A stretch of DNA of 12,694 nucleotides, taken from NCBI GenBank assembly GCA_002317475.1, contig DCIS01000158.1, forward strand, positions 1-12,694, in the 5' to 3' direction. The DNA is from Prevotellaceae bacterium UBA1720. GTDB lineage: Bacteria > Bacteroidota > Bacteroidia > Bacteroidales > Bacteroidaceae. Made by a program: the position numbers and the translations under genes. Of the stretch, positions 1 to 6,135 are shown one piece after another (within the stretch, counting starts at the first letter, position 1; every line of letters starts with the position of its first letter). The notes beneath the pieces were generated by a model. It was not told the origin of the DNA and ran no database searches. It saw only the letters and a list, made by a program, of their open reading frames with translations.

Positions 1-1470
1 TGCGACATTTCCTATATCAAACAGTGGCGTGAGGAACTGACTCGTCAGGGCGTTCAGTGTGTTAATTTTGTCTATCGTACACCCCGTCCAATAGGATTGC
101 CTATCTACCAAAGCGCTTGGGAAGACGGTCAGCGTGCTGTTCGTATGGTCAGGAGTGAGGCTGTGAAGAGAGGGTTTGATCCGGAGAAGATTGGAGTGAT
201 ATCCATGTCTGCTGGTTCGCATCTGGCACTGCTGTTGGGAACAAGTTCGCAGACTCCGTCTTATCAACCCATTGATGCTTTAGACACCATACCATGTCAT
301 ATCAACTGGGCTATCGTCAATGCACCTGCTTACGTTACCAGTGATGCCGAAACAGGTATTCCTGCTTCTCGTGATGGTTATGGTCCAGATGTGACATTGA
401 GCAAGGTGTTTAAATTTGACAGCAAGACCTGCCCCATGAGCCTGCATCATGGTGGAAAGGACGTTTTCTCGCCCAATGGTTCAACGTTGGTATATAGACA
501 ACTTCGACGCATGAACATTCCTGCAGAGCTGCATCTCTATCCCAACAAGGGGCATGGCGCATTCGGATTGGATCGTGGTATTGAGTTTATGCGTCAGATG
601 GGATACCTTGGCACGCTACAACCCGAAGTGGCCTTGATGGACAGATTTACCAGTGATGATGCTCGTGCTTCACATAGCAGGGAAAGTCTCTGGCCTGAAG
701 GAAAGATGCCTAATCCGCAAGCTAACCAAGGTGAACCATACCTTGAATGGCACATGCCTAAAGTATTGAATACCAAAGCCATTCAAATCATATATTCCGG
801 TGGTGCATATTCACATAATGATCCAGATGGATTTGAGGTAACCCCTGCAAGGCGCTATCTCAACGAACTGGGTATGACAGTTGTCACTGTGCGTTATCGT
901 ACCCCTCGTCCTAGTTCTGAAAGTGGCCTTGCTAAGCACACCGCGGCTTGGCAGGATCTTCAGCGTGCCATACGTGTAGTCAGGAGCGAGGCAGAGCAGC
1001 GTGGTCTGGACCCCAATAAGATTGGTATTATGGGTAGTTCGGCAGGTGGTCATCTCACGCTGATGGGTGTGACCTCATCTCTACATCAATCTTATTTGCC
1101 TGTAGATGATATTGACAAGCTTCCTTGCAATGTGCAGTGGGGCATTGGTATTTATCCAGCCTATGTTTTGACTGATGGATTGAATGGCCAGAATACTAAT
1201 AGAGGTAATGAGGATACAGATGTTCTTGCTCCAGATTTCAGTTTTGATCTAAAAACAGCTCCGATGCTTTTTATCCACGGTGATGCTGACGGTTATGCCT
1301 CAATGGGCTCTGTCAAGGTATGGGAGAAAATGCGCAGCATGGGCATACAAAGTGAGTTGCATACACTCTGCTTACGAGAGCATTGTTTTCAGAGAACAGC
1401 TGCTCCTGGAACAGGCAGTTATAATTGGTTAGACAGAATTGCAGAATTCCTCAAACTGAATCTCCGTTGA
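1..1470 (+). CDS. Tandem-domain alpha/beta-hydrolase esterase, 5' end cut by the window edge
   Basis: The frame is open from the first base, so the gene begins upstream of the window and at least 489 residues are visible. The TTG at 97 lies inside the first domain and is not the start. Two homologous alpha/beta-hydrolase domains follow each other. Domain 1 (to about residue 195) has a nucleophile elbow SMSAG with Ser70, HGGKD with Asp154 and KGHG with His185. Domain 2 (about 215-489) has GSSAG with Ser347, HGDAD with Asp430 and EHCF with His461. Both contain RTPRP and the RVVRSEA/RMVRSEA helix before the elbow. The family resembles the acetyl-xylan or feruloyl esterase-like hydrolases of Bacteroidetes (BD-FAE/alpha-beta hydrolase_3), so removal of ester groups from plant polysaccharides is likely but inferred. 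A signal peptide would lie outside the window. Both triads look complete; domain 1 has Ser in place of the first Gly of GxSxG. It converges on the DUF4270 gene. Confidence 0.85.
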   Translation, partial: CDISYIKQWREELTRQGVQCVNFVYRTPRPIGLPIYQSAWEDGQRAVRMVRSEAVKRGFDPEKIGVISMSAGSHLALLLGTSSQTPSYQPIDALDTIPCHINWAIVNAPAYVTSDAETGIPASRDGYGPDVTLSKVFKFDSKTCPMSLHHGGKDVFSPNGSTLVYRQLRRMNIPAELHLYPNKGHGAFGLDRGIEFMRQMGYLGTLQPEVALMDRFTSDDARASHSRESLWPEGKMPNPQANQGEPYLEWHMPKVLNTKAIQIIYSGGAYSHNDPDGFEVTPARRYLNELGMTVVTVRYRTPRPSSESGLAKHTAAWQDLQRAIRVVRSEAEQRGLDPNKIGIMGSSAGGHLTLMGVTSSLHQSYLPVDDIDKLPCNVQWGIGIYPAYVLTDGLNGQNTNRGNEDTDVLAPDFSFDLKTAPMLFIHGDADGYASMGSVKVWEKMRSMGIQSELHTLCLREHCFQRTAAPGTGSYNWLDRIAEFLKLNLR

Positions 1471-1495
1471 ATGGACGTTATGTTTAATAGTGACT

Positions 1496-1528
1496 TGTAT
1501 GAGTGATAAACAATTTATCGCTCATACA
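1496..1528. terminator. Near-perfect inverted repeat between convergent genes
   Basis: Two arms of about 15 bp (TGTATGAGTGATAAA and its complement) enclose the loop CAA, with a single G-T wobble. It starts 26 bp after the esterase stop and lies between two converging genes, so a bidirectional transcription stop is plausible. Neither side has a strong T run, so a plain protein-binding palindrome or a Rho-independent structure of low efficiency is also possible. Confidence 0.55.
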
Positions 1529-1552
1529 TATTTAAGTCCTAGTGTAAACCTT

Positions 1553-1582
1553 AAGGTGGGTTCTATAAATTCCCACCGATAG
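1553..1582. repeat. Compact copy of a palindromic dispersed repeat
   Basis: The arms GGTGGG (1555-1560) and CCCACC (1572-1577) form a hairpin with an 11-nt loop just beyond the 3' end of the DUF4270 gene. Twenty bases at 1553-1572 recur with one mismatch at 3124-3143. The outer arm CCCACCGATAG (1572-1582) recurs with one mismatch at 3190-3200, so both halves of the element are duplicated on either side of the gene. It may act as a terminator for the minus-strand gene or be a REP-like element. Confidence 0.7.
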
Positions 1583-1597
1583 AATGTTAATAAAAGT

Positions 1598-3097
1598 CTA
1601 TTGTGCAAAACGGCTATACACAACCTGCATCTGAAGCGGTGTGTTACCACCTACAAGGCGGATACTGTTCATGCTCATGTCGTGATTGACAGCAATTTGT
1701 ATAGTCTGTGTGCCAGAAGAAGTTGAGACTGTGCTGGTATTTGTGACTATGGGTACTAGTACAACCTTGTTCCAGTCAGGATTCTCGTTCATCCAGAGCG
1801 TCTCTTCAGCCTTGAACTGTGCGTCTGTGAACTCCTTATAGCCTTTCTTTTCCAGTCTTTGACGAACAGCCTCTATCTTCTCGTGCTTGCAATAGCTGAG
1901 CAAACGGCAGATGTTGGTGAACGTGTACGTGTTATAAGTCGAAGAGAAAGTTGAGGAATAGTTGGTTCGACTATTGGTTAGTTGATGTTCAGCAAAGAAG
2001 CTCACCATCTCAGTCTTTCGTACCATCAAAAGTTCTGATGGAGTACCAAACTGGTCGCCATCCTGACTCTTGTTGTAGCGTGTCAAGGTAATGGTAGCTT
2101 TGCTTACAGAATCAGCAGCATGCTCACCCTCGAATATCTCGTCAATGGGCAGGGTCAATTCGGTAGCGATACCAGCTGGTGTTTTCAGATAGGTGTAGTC
2201 GGTAATGTTTGCCAGATCCTCTATTCCTTTGGAGTTCTGAAAACGACTGCTCTGTATCACCTCTGGAGTGGCTGCAAATCGAGTCATAGCCGTATAAATG
2301 CTGTCCTTTTTGGTATCTTTATAGTTGAAATAGATGTTCAAGGTACCAACAAAGACCTTGACCATGGTGCCGTTACCATCTGAACAGTGGAAATACAGAC
2401 CAGGCAGAACATTGTGTATGAAGTGGTAAGAGTCCTTGAAATTGTCTCTGTCTTCATAGAACTTGTTCATGATACGCTGACCGAGAGAAGCTGGCAGTTT
2501 AACATGAATGTTTGGGTTGTATGAAGTTCCCTCACGAACATCCTCACTTACCTGAAAATCAGTGACCGTGAACATACGGCTGGCAATGGGTTTTGCATCC
2601 TTGTCAAGGAATTTTGTCAGGTCAATGTCAGAATAGTATGTTGAATCTTCGTTCATGATCTTGTCAGGATCTGAGGACATTTCATAAACCTGCAACTTCA
2701 TGGGATTTGTCTCTGCGCCATAGTAAGAATTGAAATACAGACGCACATCAATGGAATCACAGATGGGTACTCCCATCTTGATGTTGTTCGTGTCTCGTTT
2801 GTCAACCATGGTTTCTTTTTCAGGGAAGCCATAGTCCTCGAATGTCTGAAATTGTGTGGCAAAGTCAGCCACTACCTCGCATCCTGTCTCAGGATCTATT
2901 ACTCGACCGAGGTAGCAATTGCTGTTATTGGCCAGGATGCCCTCGTTCATCAGGATAGACTTTGAAGTAAAGTTGAACGTGGCAGTGGAATTGCTGATTT
3001 GATCAATGTCCGCTGAGATGCCCAGTGAACCAGTGTTATCGTCACAGGCAGCAATGGCAAGACCAAGCAGCGCTATAAATGCAAATTTTACTTTCAC
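1598..3097 (-). CDS. DUF4270-type lipoprotein
   Basis: Predicted lipoprotein of 499 residues, resembling the DUF4270 family of Bacteroidetes; its function is unknown. I place the start at the GTG at 3097 because it gives a compact lipoprotein signal: Lys2 and Lys4, a hydrophobic core, then LAIAAC with Cys18. A longer frame from the GTG at 3172 would add 25 residues with no signal character, and its DNA carries a dispersed repeat. CDD after the lipobox is acidic, as in lipoprotein export signals of Bacteroidetes, so a surface-exposed position is possible. The rest shows no transmembrane helix or catalytic motif I recognise. The gene is downstream of the glycogen-synthase-like gene on the same strand (115 bp from stop to chosen start), which suggests co-transcription. 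This pairing is familiar in Bacteroidetes. Assignment to DUF4270 comes from overall sequence character and context. Confidence 0.78.
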   Translation of the reverse strand: MKVKFAFIALLGLAIAACDDNTGSLGISADIDQISNSTATFNFTSKSILMNEGILANNSNCYLGRVIDPETGCEVVADFATQFQTFEDYGFPEKETMVDKRDTNNIKMGVPICDSIDVRLYFNSYYGAETNPMKLQVYEMSSDPDKIMNEDSTYYSDIDLTKFLDKDAKPIASRMFTVTDFQVSEDVREGTSYNPNIHVKLPASLGQRIMNKFYEDRDNFKDSYHFIHNVLPGLYFHCSDGNGTMVKVFVGTLNIYFNYKDTKKDSIYTAMTRFAATPEVIQSSRFQNSKGIEDLANITDYTYLKTPAGIATELTLPIDEIFEGEHAADSVSKATITLTRYNKSQDGDQFGTPSELLMVRKTEMVSFFAEHQLTNSRTNYSSTFSSTYNTYTFTNICRLLSYCKHEKIEAVRQRLEKKGYKEFTDAQFKAEETLWMNENPDWNKVVLVPIVTNTSTVSTSSGTQTIQIAVNHDMSMNSIRLVGGNTPLQMQVVYSRFAQ

Positions 3098-3123
3098 GGA
3101 TGTAATATTTACTATATTCTGTA

Positions 3124-3200
3124 AAGGTGGGTTCTGTAAATTCTTCAGTACTTTGTGCGAAGCATCACTCACAAGGGAGATGCTGAGCGCCCACCGCTAG
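3124..3200. repeat. Interrupted copy of the palindromic repeat
   Basis: The left half (3124-3143) matches 1553-1572 at 19 of 20 bases. The right half CCCACCGCTAG (3190-3200) matches 1572-1582 at 10 of 11. Between them are 46 bases (3144-3189) absent from the compact copy. The element fills most of the gap between the glycogen-synthase-like gene and the chosen start of the lipoprotein gene, so it would lie in the intercistronic RNA. Confidence 0.65.
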
Positions 3201-3212
3201 ATTATCAATGGA

Positions 3213-4022
3213 TTATTCCTTGCCCTCACTCCAGATCTTGTCGAAGAAGGGAAGGTATTCGTCAATCTTGTCACCTGGATATTCCAGTACGGGTTTACCC
3301 ATTTCGTTTGCAAACGATACCAGTTCGTCCACGCCTTCTTTTGATGCTATGGTCACACCGTCAGCATACTTGATGGCATATTTCTGCAAGTCAATAGCTT
3401 GATCTCCAATACCTTCCAGTGTTTCTGCTGTGCAGTCTCTGTAAGTGATGGCATTGGGGAAGCGCTGAGGCAAAGGCAGTGTCAGTTCTGGTTTGCTGAT
3501 AGAGTAGATTACCTTACAGTCGCGGAATGATGGCTCTTCGTTGTAGGCTTTCTTGATAAGTGCAGGAACGATAGAGGCTATCCAGCCCTGGCAATGAATG
3601 ATATCAGGTACCCAGCGCAGTTTCTTGACTGTCTCCAGTACGCCACGAGCATAGAAAATGGCACGAGTGGCATTGTCGGGGTATTCAGCAACCTTCTCAT
3701 CACCTACGGCAAGACGTTTGTGGAAGTAGTCATCGCTATCAATGAAGTAAACCTGCATACGTGCAGAGGGGATGCTGGCCACTTTGATGATCAGTGGATG
3801 ATCAGTATCATCGATTATGATGTTCATGCCAGACAAACGTATCACCTCGTGCAACTGGTTTCTGCGTTCGTTGATATTACCCCATTTGGGCATAAATGTT
3901 CTAATCTCACGTCCACACTCCTGTATCTGCTGAGGCAGTTGTCTGCCTAAGACGGTGTATTCAGAAGCAGGAACATAAGGCTCAATCTCCTGTGTGATAA
4001 ACAATACTCTATTAGCTTCCAT
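3213..4022 (-). CDS. Glycogen/starch synthase homologue, GT5 N-terminal domain only, active site degenerate
   Basis: A 269-residue protein matching only the N-terminal Rossmann domain of GT5 glycogen synthases. It has VLFITQEIEP at the start, an IPSARMQVYFIDSDDYF strand region, PDIIHCQGW near 139-147 and YADGVTIAS at 219-227. Full enzymes are about 470-480 residues, so the C-terminal GT-B domain is absent. The ADP-glucose-binding KTGG motif of E. coli GlgA (Lys15) aligns with PASE at 18-21, and HDWH aligns with QGWI at 145-148. These changes argue against normal ADP-glucose transfer; a binding, regulatory or scaffold role is inferred. The ATG at 4022 is preferred to the TTG at 4025. The gene has a probable -7 promoter box near 4130, is divergent from panC and heads a unit with the DUF4270 lipoprotein. 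Short GT5-only proteins next to panC occur elsewhere in Bacteroidetes, so this is probably not a recent truncation. Confidence 0.85.
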   Translation of the reverse strand: MEANRVLFITQEIEPYVPASEYTVLGRQLPQQIQECGREIRTFMPKWGNINERRNQLHEVIRLSGMNIIIDDTDHPLIIKVASIPSARMQVYFIDSDDYFHKRLAVGDEKVAEYPDNATRAIFYARGVLETVKKLRWVPDIIHCQGWIASIVPALIKKAYNEEPSFRDCKVIYSISKPELTLPLPQRFPNAITYRDCTAETLEGIGDQAIDLQKYAIKYADGVTIASKEGVDELVSFANEMGKPVLEYPGDKIDEYLPFFDKIWSEGKE

Positions 4023-4129
4023 CAATATTTGGGTTACTATAGGTAAACCTATAATTGCGACAATATAACCTTTGACAAGGTTGGTTTTTACGGTCTTCAG
4101 GAACGTGTTTGCCCTTCAAACTTTGTGCA

Positions 4130-4137
4130 AAGTTACG
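4130..4137 (-). promoter_or_regulatory. Bacteroidetes -7 promoter box for the GT5-like/DUF4270 unit
   Basis: On the minus strand this reads TAACTTTG, an exact match to TAnnTTTG, followed by CACAAAG. It would give a leader of about 100 nt before the ATG at 4022. No convincing -33 TTTG was found. A T-rich tract preceded by TGGGA lies just upstream, as it does before the xylanase promoter. Confidence 0.6.
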
Positions 4138-4240
4138 AAAAAAATCCCATTTTATCTCTATTCATTATTTATTTTGGTGAATTTTTAGATTAATTAAAGA
4201 ATTATTTTGCCAATTTCTTCTTTGTTTCGTTTATTCTTTG

Positions 4241-4248
4241 TTATTTTG
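4241..4248 (+). promoter_or_regulatory. Probable -7 box for panCD
   Basis: TTATTTTG, followed by CA, is one base from the Bacteroidetes consensus TAnnTTTG. A TTTG at 4221-4224 is 16 bp upstream, slightly closer than the usual -33 spacing. It would give a leader of roughly 70 nt before the panC ATG. Confidence 0.4.
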
Positions 4249-4325
4249 CATTGGTTTTTGGCACACGACCTGCCACTTCCTTAGGGAGACAGGCGTCAAG
4301 GTTTGTGTGCACAAAGAACAGTGTA

Positions 4326-5177
4326 ATGAAAGTAGTAACGACTATTAAAGAATTGCAGACGATACTCGGTGAGTACCGTTCTGAAGGCAAAACCATCGGC
4401 CTTGTACCCACTATGGGTGCTTTGCATGCAGGTCACGCTTCTCTCGTAGAACGTAGTGTCCGTGAGAATGACGTTACGGTGGTTAGTATTTTTTTGAACC
4501 CCACTCAGTTTAACGATAAGACGGACCTTGAGAAGTACCCCCGTACGCTTGAGGCAGATTGTGAACTCCTTACCCAGGTAGGTGCCACGATAGCGTTTGC
4601 TCCCTCTGTAAGCGAAGTTTATCCCGAACCTGACACGCGTCAGTTCAGTTATCCTCCTACAGACAGTGTCATGGAGGGTGCATTCCGTCCTGGACATTTC
4701 AATGGTGTATGCCAGGTGGTGAGCAAGCTTTTCTCGTATGTCAATGCTGACAGGGCTTATTTTGGTGAGAAGGACTTCCAGCAGATAGCCGTAATACGTC
4801 GTATGGTGGCAGACCTTGGTTTTGGTGTGGAGATTGTTCCATGTCCTGTTATTCGCGAGGAAAGTGGCTTGGCACGTAGCAGTCGTAATACCCTGTTGAG
4901 TGAGGACGAGCGCAAGTTGGCTGCCAACATTTACCGCATCATGAAGAAAAGCCTTGACCTCTACCCTGCACACTCTGTGGCCGTGGTTCACGACTATGTT
5001 GTCAGGGAGATCAACGAGATCGAGGGTCTCGAGGTGAAGTATTACAGCATCGTAGATGGTGAGACCTTGGCAGATGTCACTTCGTGGGACGACGCACCTC
5101 ATATCGTTGGTTGTATCACCGTTTACTGTGGTGCTGCGCCTATTCGTCTGATTGATCACATTAAATATAAAGGATAA
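4326..5177 (+). CDS. panC: Pantothenate synthetase (pantoate--beta-alanine ligase)
   Basis: A 283-residue cytoplasmic enzyme that joins pantoate and beta-alanine using ATP to make pantothenate, the precursor of coenzyme A. PTMGALHAGH at 28-37 holds the HxGH nucleotide-binding motif (His34, His37). FLNPTQF follows at about 60-66, GEKD is at 147-150 and SSRN at 185-188 is the KMSKS-like site. Length is typical of the family. I chose the ATG at 4326 because MKVVTTIKEL aligns with the usual N-terminus. An upstream extension to 4251 would add 25 residues unlike any PanC. panD begins five bases after the stop, so the two form an operon covering beta-alanine formation and its use. The minus-strand frame at 4296-5159 is its shadow. 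Confidence 0.97.
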   Translation: MKVVTTIKELQTILGEYRSEGKTIGLVPTMGALHAGHASLVERSVRENDVTVVSIFLNPTQFNDKTDLEKYPRTLEADCELLTQVGATIAFAPSVSEVYPEPDTRQFSYPPTDSVMEGAFRPGHFNGVCQVVSKLFSYVNADRAYFGEKDFQQIAVIRRMVADLGFGVEIVPCPVIREESGLARSSRNTLLSEDERKLAANIYRIMKKSLDLYPAHSVAVVHDYVVREINEIEGLEVKYYSIVDGETLADVTSWDDAPHIVGCITVYCGAAPIRLIDHIKYKG

Positions 5178-5182
5178 GAAGT

Positions 5183-5524
5183 ATGCTGGTACACATGATG
5201 AAATCCAAACTGCACTGTGTGCAGGTGACAGAGGCTAACCTGAACTATATGGGTAGCATTACTGTCGACGAGGATCTGCTTGATGCAGCTGGCATTCTTG
5301 TTGGTGAGAAGGTTCAGGTGGTGGACAATAACAACGGTGAGCGCTTTGAGACCTATACCATCCGTGGCGAGCGTGGTTCAGGTTGTGTATGCCTGAATGG
5401 TGCGGCTGCACGTAAGGTGCAGGTGGGTGACACTATCATCATCATTGCCTATGCCATGATGGACTATGAGGAGGCAAAGACCTTCAAGCCCCGAGTGGTG
5501 TTCCCGGAGAACAATAGGGTCTAG
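5183..5524 (+). CDS. panD: Aspartate 1-decarboxylase precursor
   Basis: A 113-residue pyruvoyl-dependent decarboxylase that converts aspartate to beta-alanine, the substrate of the adjacent PanC. It is made as a proenzyme that cleaves itself to form the pyruvoyl group. The cleavage site is visible as Gly24-Ser25 in YMGSIT, exactly where E. coli PanD is cut. Lys9, His11, Tyr22, Arg54 and Tyr58 also fall at the positions known from E. coli. Length is slightly below the usual 116-127 residues, which is within the family range. The start at 5183 follows the panC stop by five bases, so translational coupling is likely. The TAG stop lies in the first unit of a 10-bp tandem repeat. Confidence 0.97.
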   Translation: MLVHMMKSKLHCVQVTEANLNYMGSITVDEDLLDAAGILVGEKVQVVDNNNGERFETYTIRGERGSGCVCLNGAAARKVQVGDTIIIIAYAMMDYEEAKTFKPRVVFPENNRV

Positions 5525-5580
5525 GAAAAGATAGGAGTATCTAGGAGAACCTAGGAAGATCTAGTGAAACCTAGGGAAAC
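5521..5580 (+). repeat. Six 10-bp tandem repeats, consensus CTAGGaaAAC
   Basis: The units begin at 5521, 5531, 5541, 5551, 5561 and 5571: CTAGGAAAAG, ATAGGAGTAT, CTAGGAGAAC, CTAGGAAGAT, CTAGTGAAAC and CTAGGGAAAC. The 10-bp phase has no slippage. Five of six units contain CTAG. The panD stop (5522-5524) lies in the first unit. Neighbouring units can pair, for example CTAGG-AGAA-CCTAG. The remaining bases to the epimerase start (5581-5639) are AT-rich and hold no clear promoter box. Confidence 0.85.
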
Positions 5581-5639
5581 GAGATTTCTTGCGAATAAGA
5601 AACAGAACATAATATAAATATTCTAAAAAAATTAAAGTC

Positions 5640-6044
5640 ATGAAGATTTCAAGAATTGAGCATTTAGGTATCGCAGTGCAGAGCATTGCTGACGTACTCC
5701 CCTACTACACTGATGTTTTGGGCCTCGAGTTCTACAAGGAGGAAGTTGTTGAGGACCAGAAGGTTAAGACTGCTTTCCTGAAGGTTGGTGAGGTTAAGTT
5801 GGAGCTTCTTGAGCCCACATGCCCCGAGAGCACCATCCAGAAGTTCCTGGACAATGGTGGCAAGGGTGTACACCACGTAGCATTCAAGGTTGAGGATGGC
5901 GTTAGCGAGGCACTCGCTATGTGTGACGAGAAGGGTATCCGCCTCATTGACAAGGCTCCCCGTAATGGTGCTGATGGTCTGCACATCGCATTCCTTCATC
6001 CCAAGAGCACATGTGGTATCCTGACTGAGCTCTGCGAAGAGTAA
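5640..6044 (+). CDS. mce: Methylmalonyl-CoA epimerase
   Basis: A 134-residue vicinal-oxygen-chelate (glyoxalase-fold) enzyme that interconverts (S)- and (R)-methylmalonyl-CoA. In Bacteroidales this links succinyl-CoA, through B12-dependent mutase, to propionate production. IEHLGIAV with His8 opens the first beta-alpha-beta unit, VKLELLEP (Glu55 or Glu58) and GVHHVAF (His78/79) follow, and ILTELCEE at the end supplies Glu130. These match the metal-binding and catalytic pattern of the family, and length is typical. The start is the only sensible ATG. Codon use is strongly biased (repeated GTT, AAG, GAG and CTC), which suggests high expression. A strong terminator follows, so the transcript probably ends here. 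No mutase or carboxylase gene is adjacent in this window. Confidence 0.92.
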   Translation: MKISRIEHLGIAVQSIADVLPYYTDVLGLEFYKEEVVEDQKVKTAFLKVGEVKLELLEPTCPESTIQKFLDNGGKGVHHVAFKVEDGVSEALAMCDEKGIRLIDKAPRNGADGLHIAFLHPKSTCGILTELCEE

Positions 6045-6075
6045 TACAAAGCCTACACAAAAAGACACCAATATT

Positions 6076-6114
6076 GCCACTTGGGCTCACTAACCTGCGC
6101 TCAAGTGGCTTTTT
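6076..6114 (+). terminator. Rho-independent terminator after mce
   Basis: GCCACTTGGGC (6076-6086) pairs with GCTCAAGTGGC (6099-6109) as an 11-bp stem with one G-U pair and a 12-nt loop, followed by TTTTT. It ends 21 bp before the metY ATG, so the metY promoter must overlap it, or metY depends on read-through. Confidence 0.88.
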
Positions 6115-6135
6115 CTTACTTGCACAAAGATAGAA

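Larger units (their letters stand above)
4026..4325. other. AT-rich divergent intergenic region between the GT5-like gene and panC
   Basis: About 300 bp without a gene. It carries a minus-strand promoter box near 4130-4137 and a probable plus-strand one near 4241-4248. It also has two short palindromes, AACTTTG-TG-CAAAGTT at 4121-4136 and TTTGTG-TG-CACAAA at 4302-4315. The central part (about 4138-4250) is strongly AT-rich, as expected for back-to-back promoters. I saw no small ORF or structured RNA I recognise. Confidence 0.6.

Noticed and set aside
97..1470. Start of the first esterase at the TTG codon at 97
   Set aside because: The same frame is open back to base 1 and its residues (VQCVNFVYRTPRP) match the equivalent part of the second domain, so the gene enters from outside the window.
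3098..3172. N-terminal extension of the DUF4270 lipoprotein to the GTG at 3172
   Set aside because: The extra 25 residues would bury the lipoprotein signal internally and are encoded largely by a dispersed repeat.
4251..4325. N-terminal extension of PanC
   Set aside because: The extra residues have no counterpart in PanC, and the ATG at 4326 begins the conserved N-terminus.
4296..5159. Long minus-strand frame of 287 codons opposite panC
   Set aside because: Its translation has no recognisable domain, and the plus strand encodes a clear PanC; it is an antisense shadow.
5521..5580. CRISPR array
   Set aside because: The units are 10 bp with no spacers and are degenerate; the GTTTCTN array at 12360 fails for the same reason.
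6045..6135. SAM riboswitch controlling metY
   Set aside because: Only 91 bp separate the genes, most of it taken by a terminator, and no SAM-aptamer pattern is visible.
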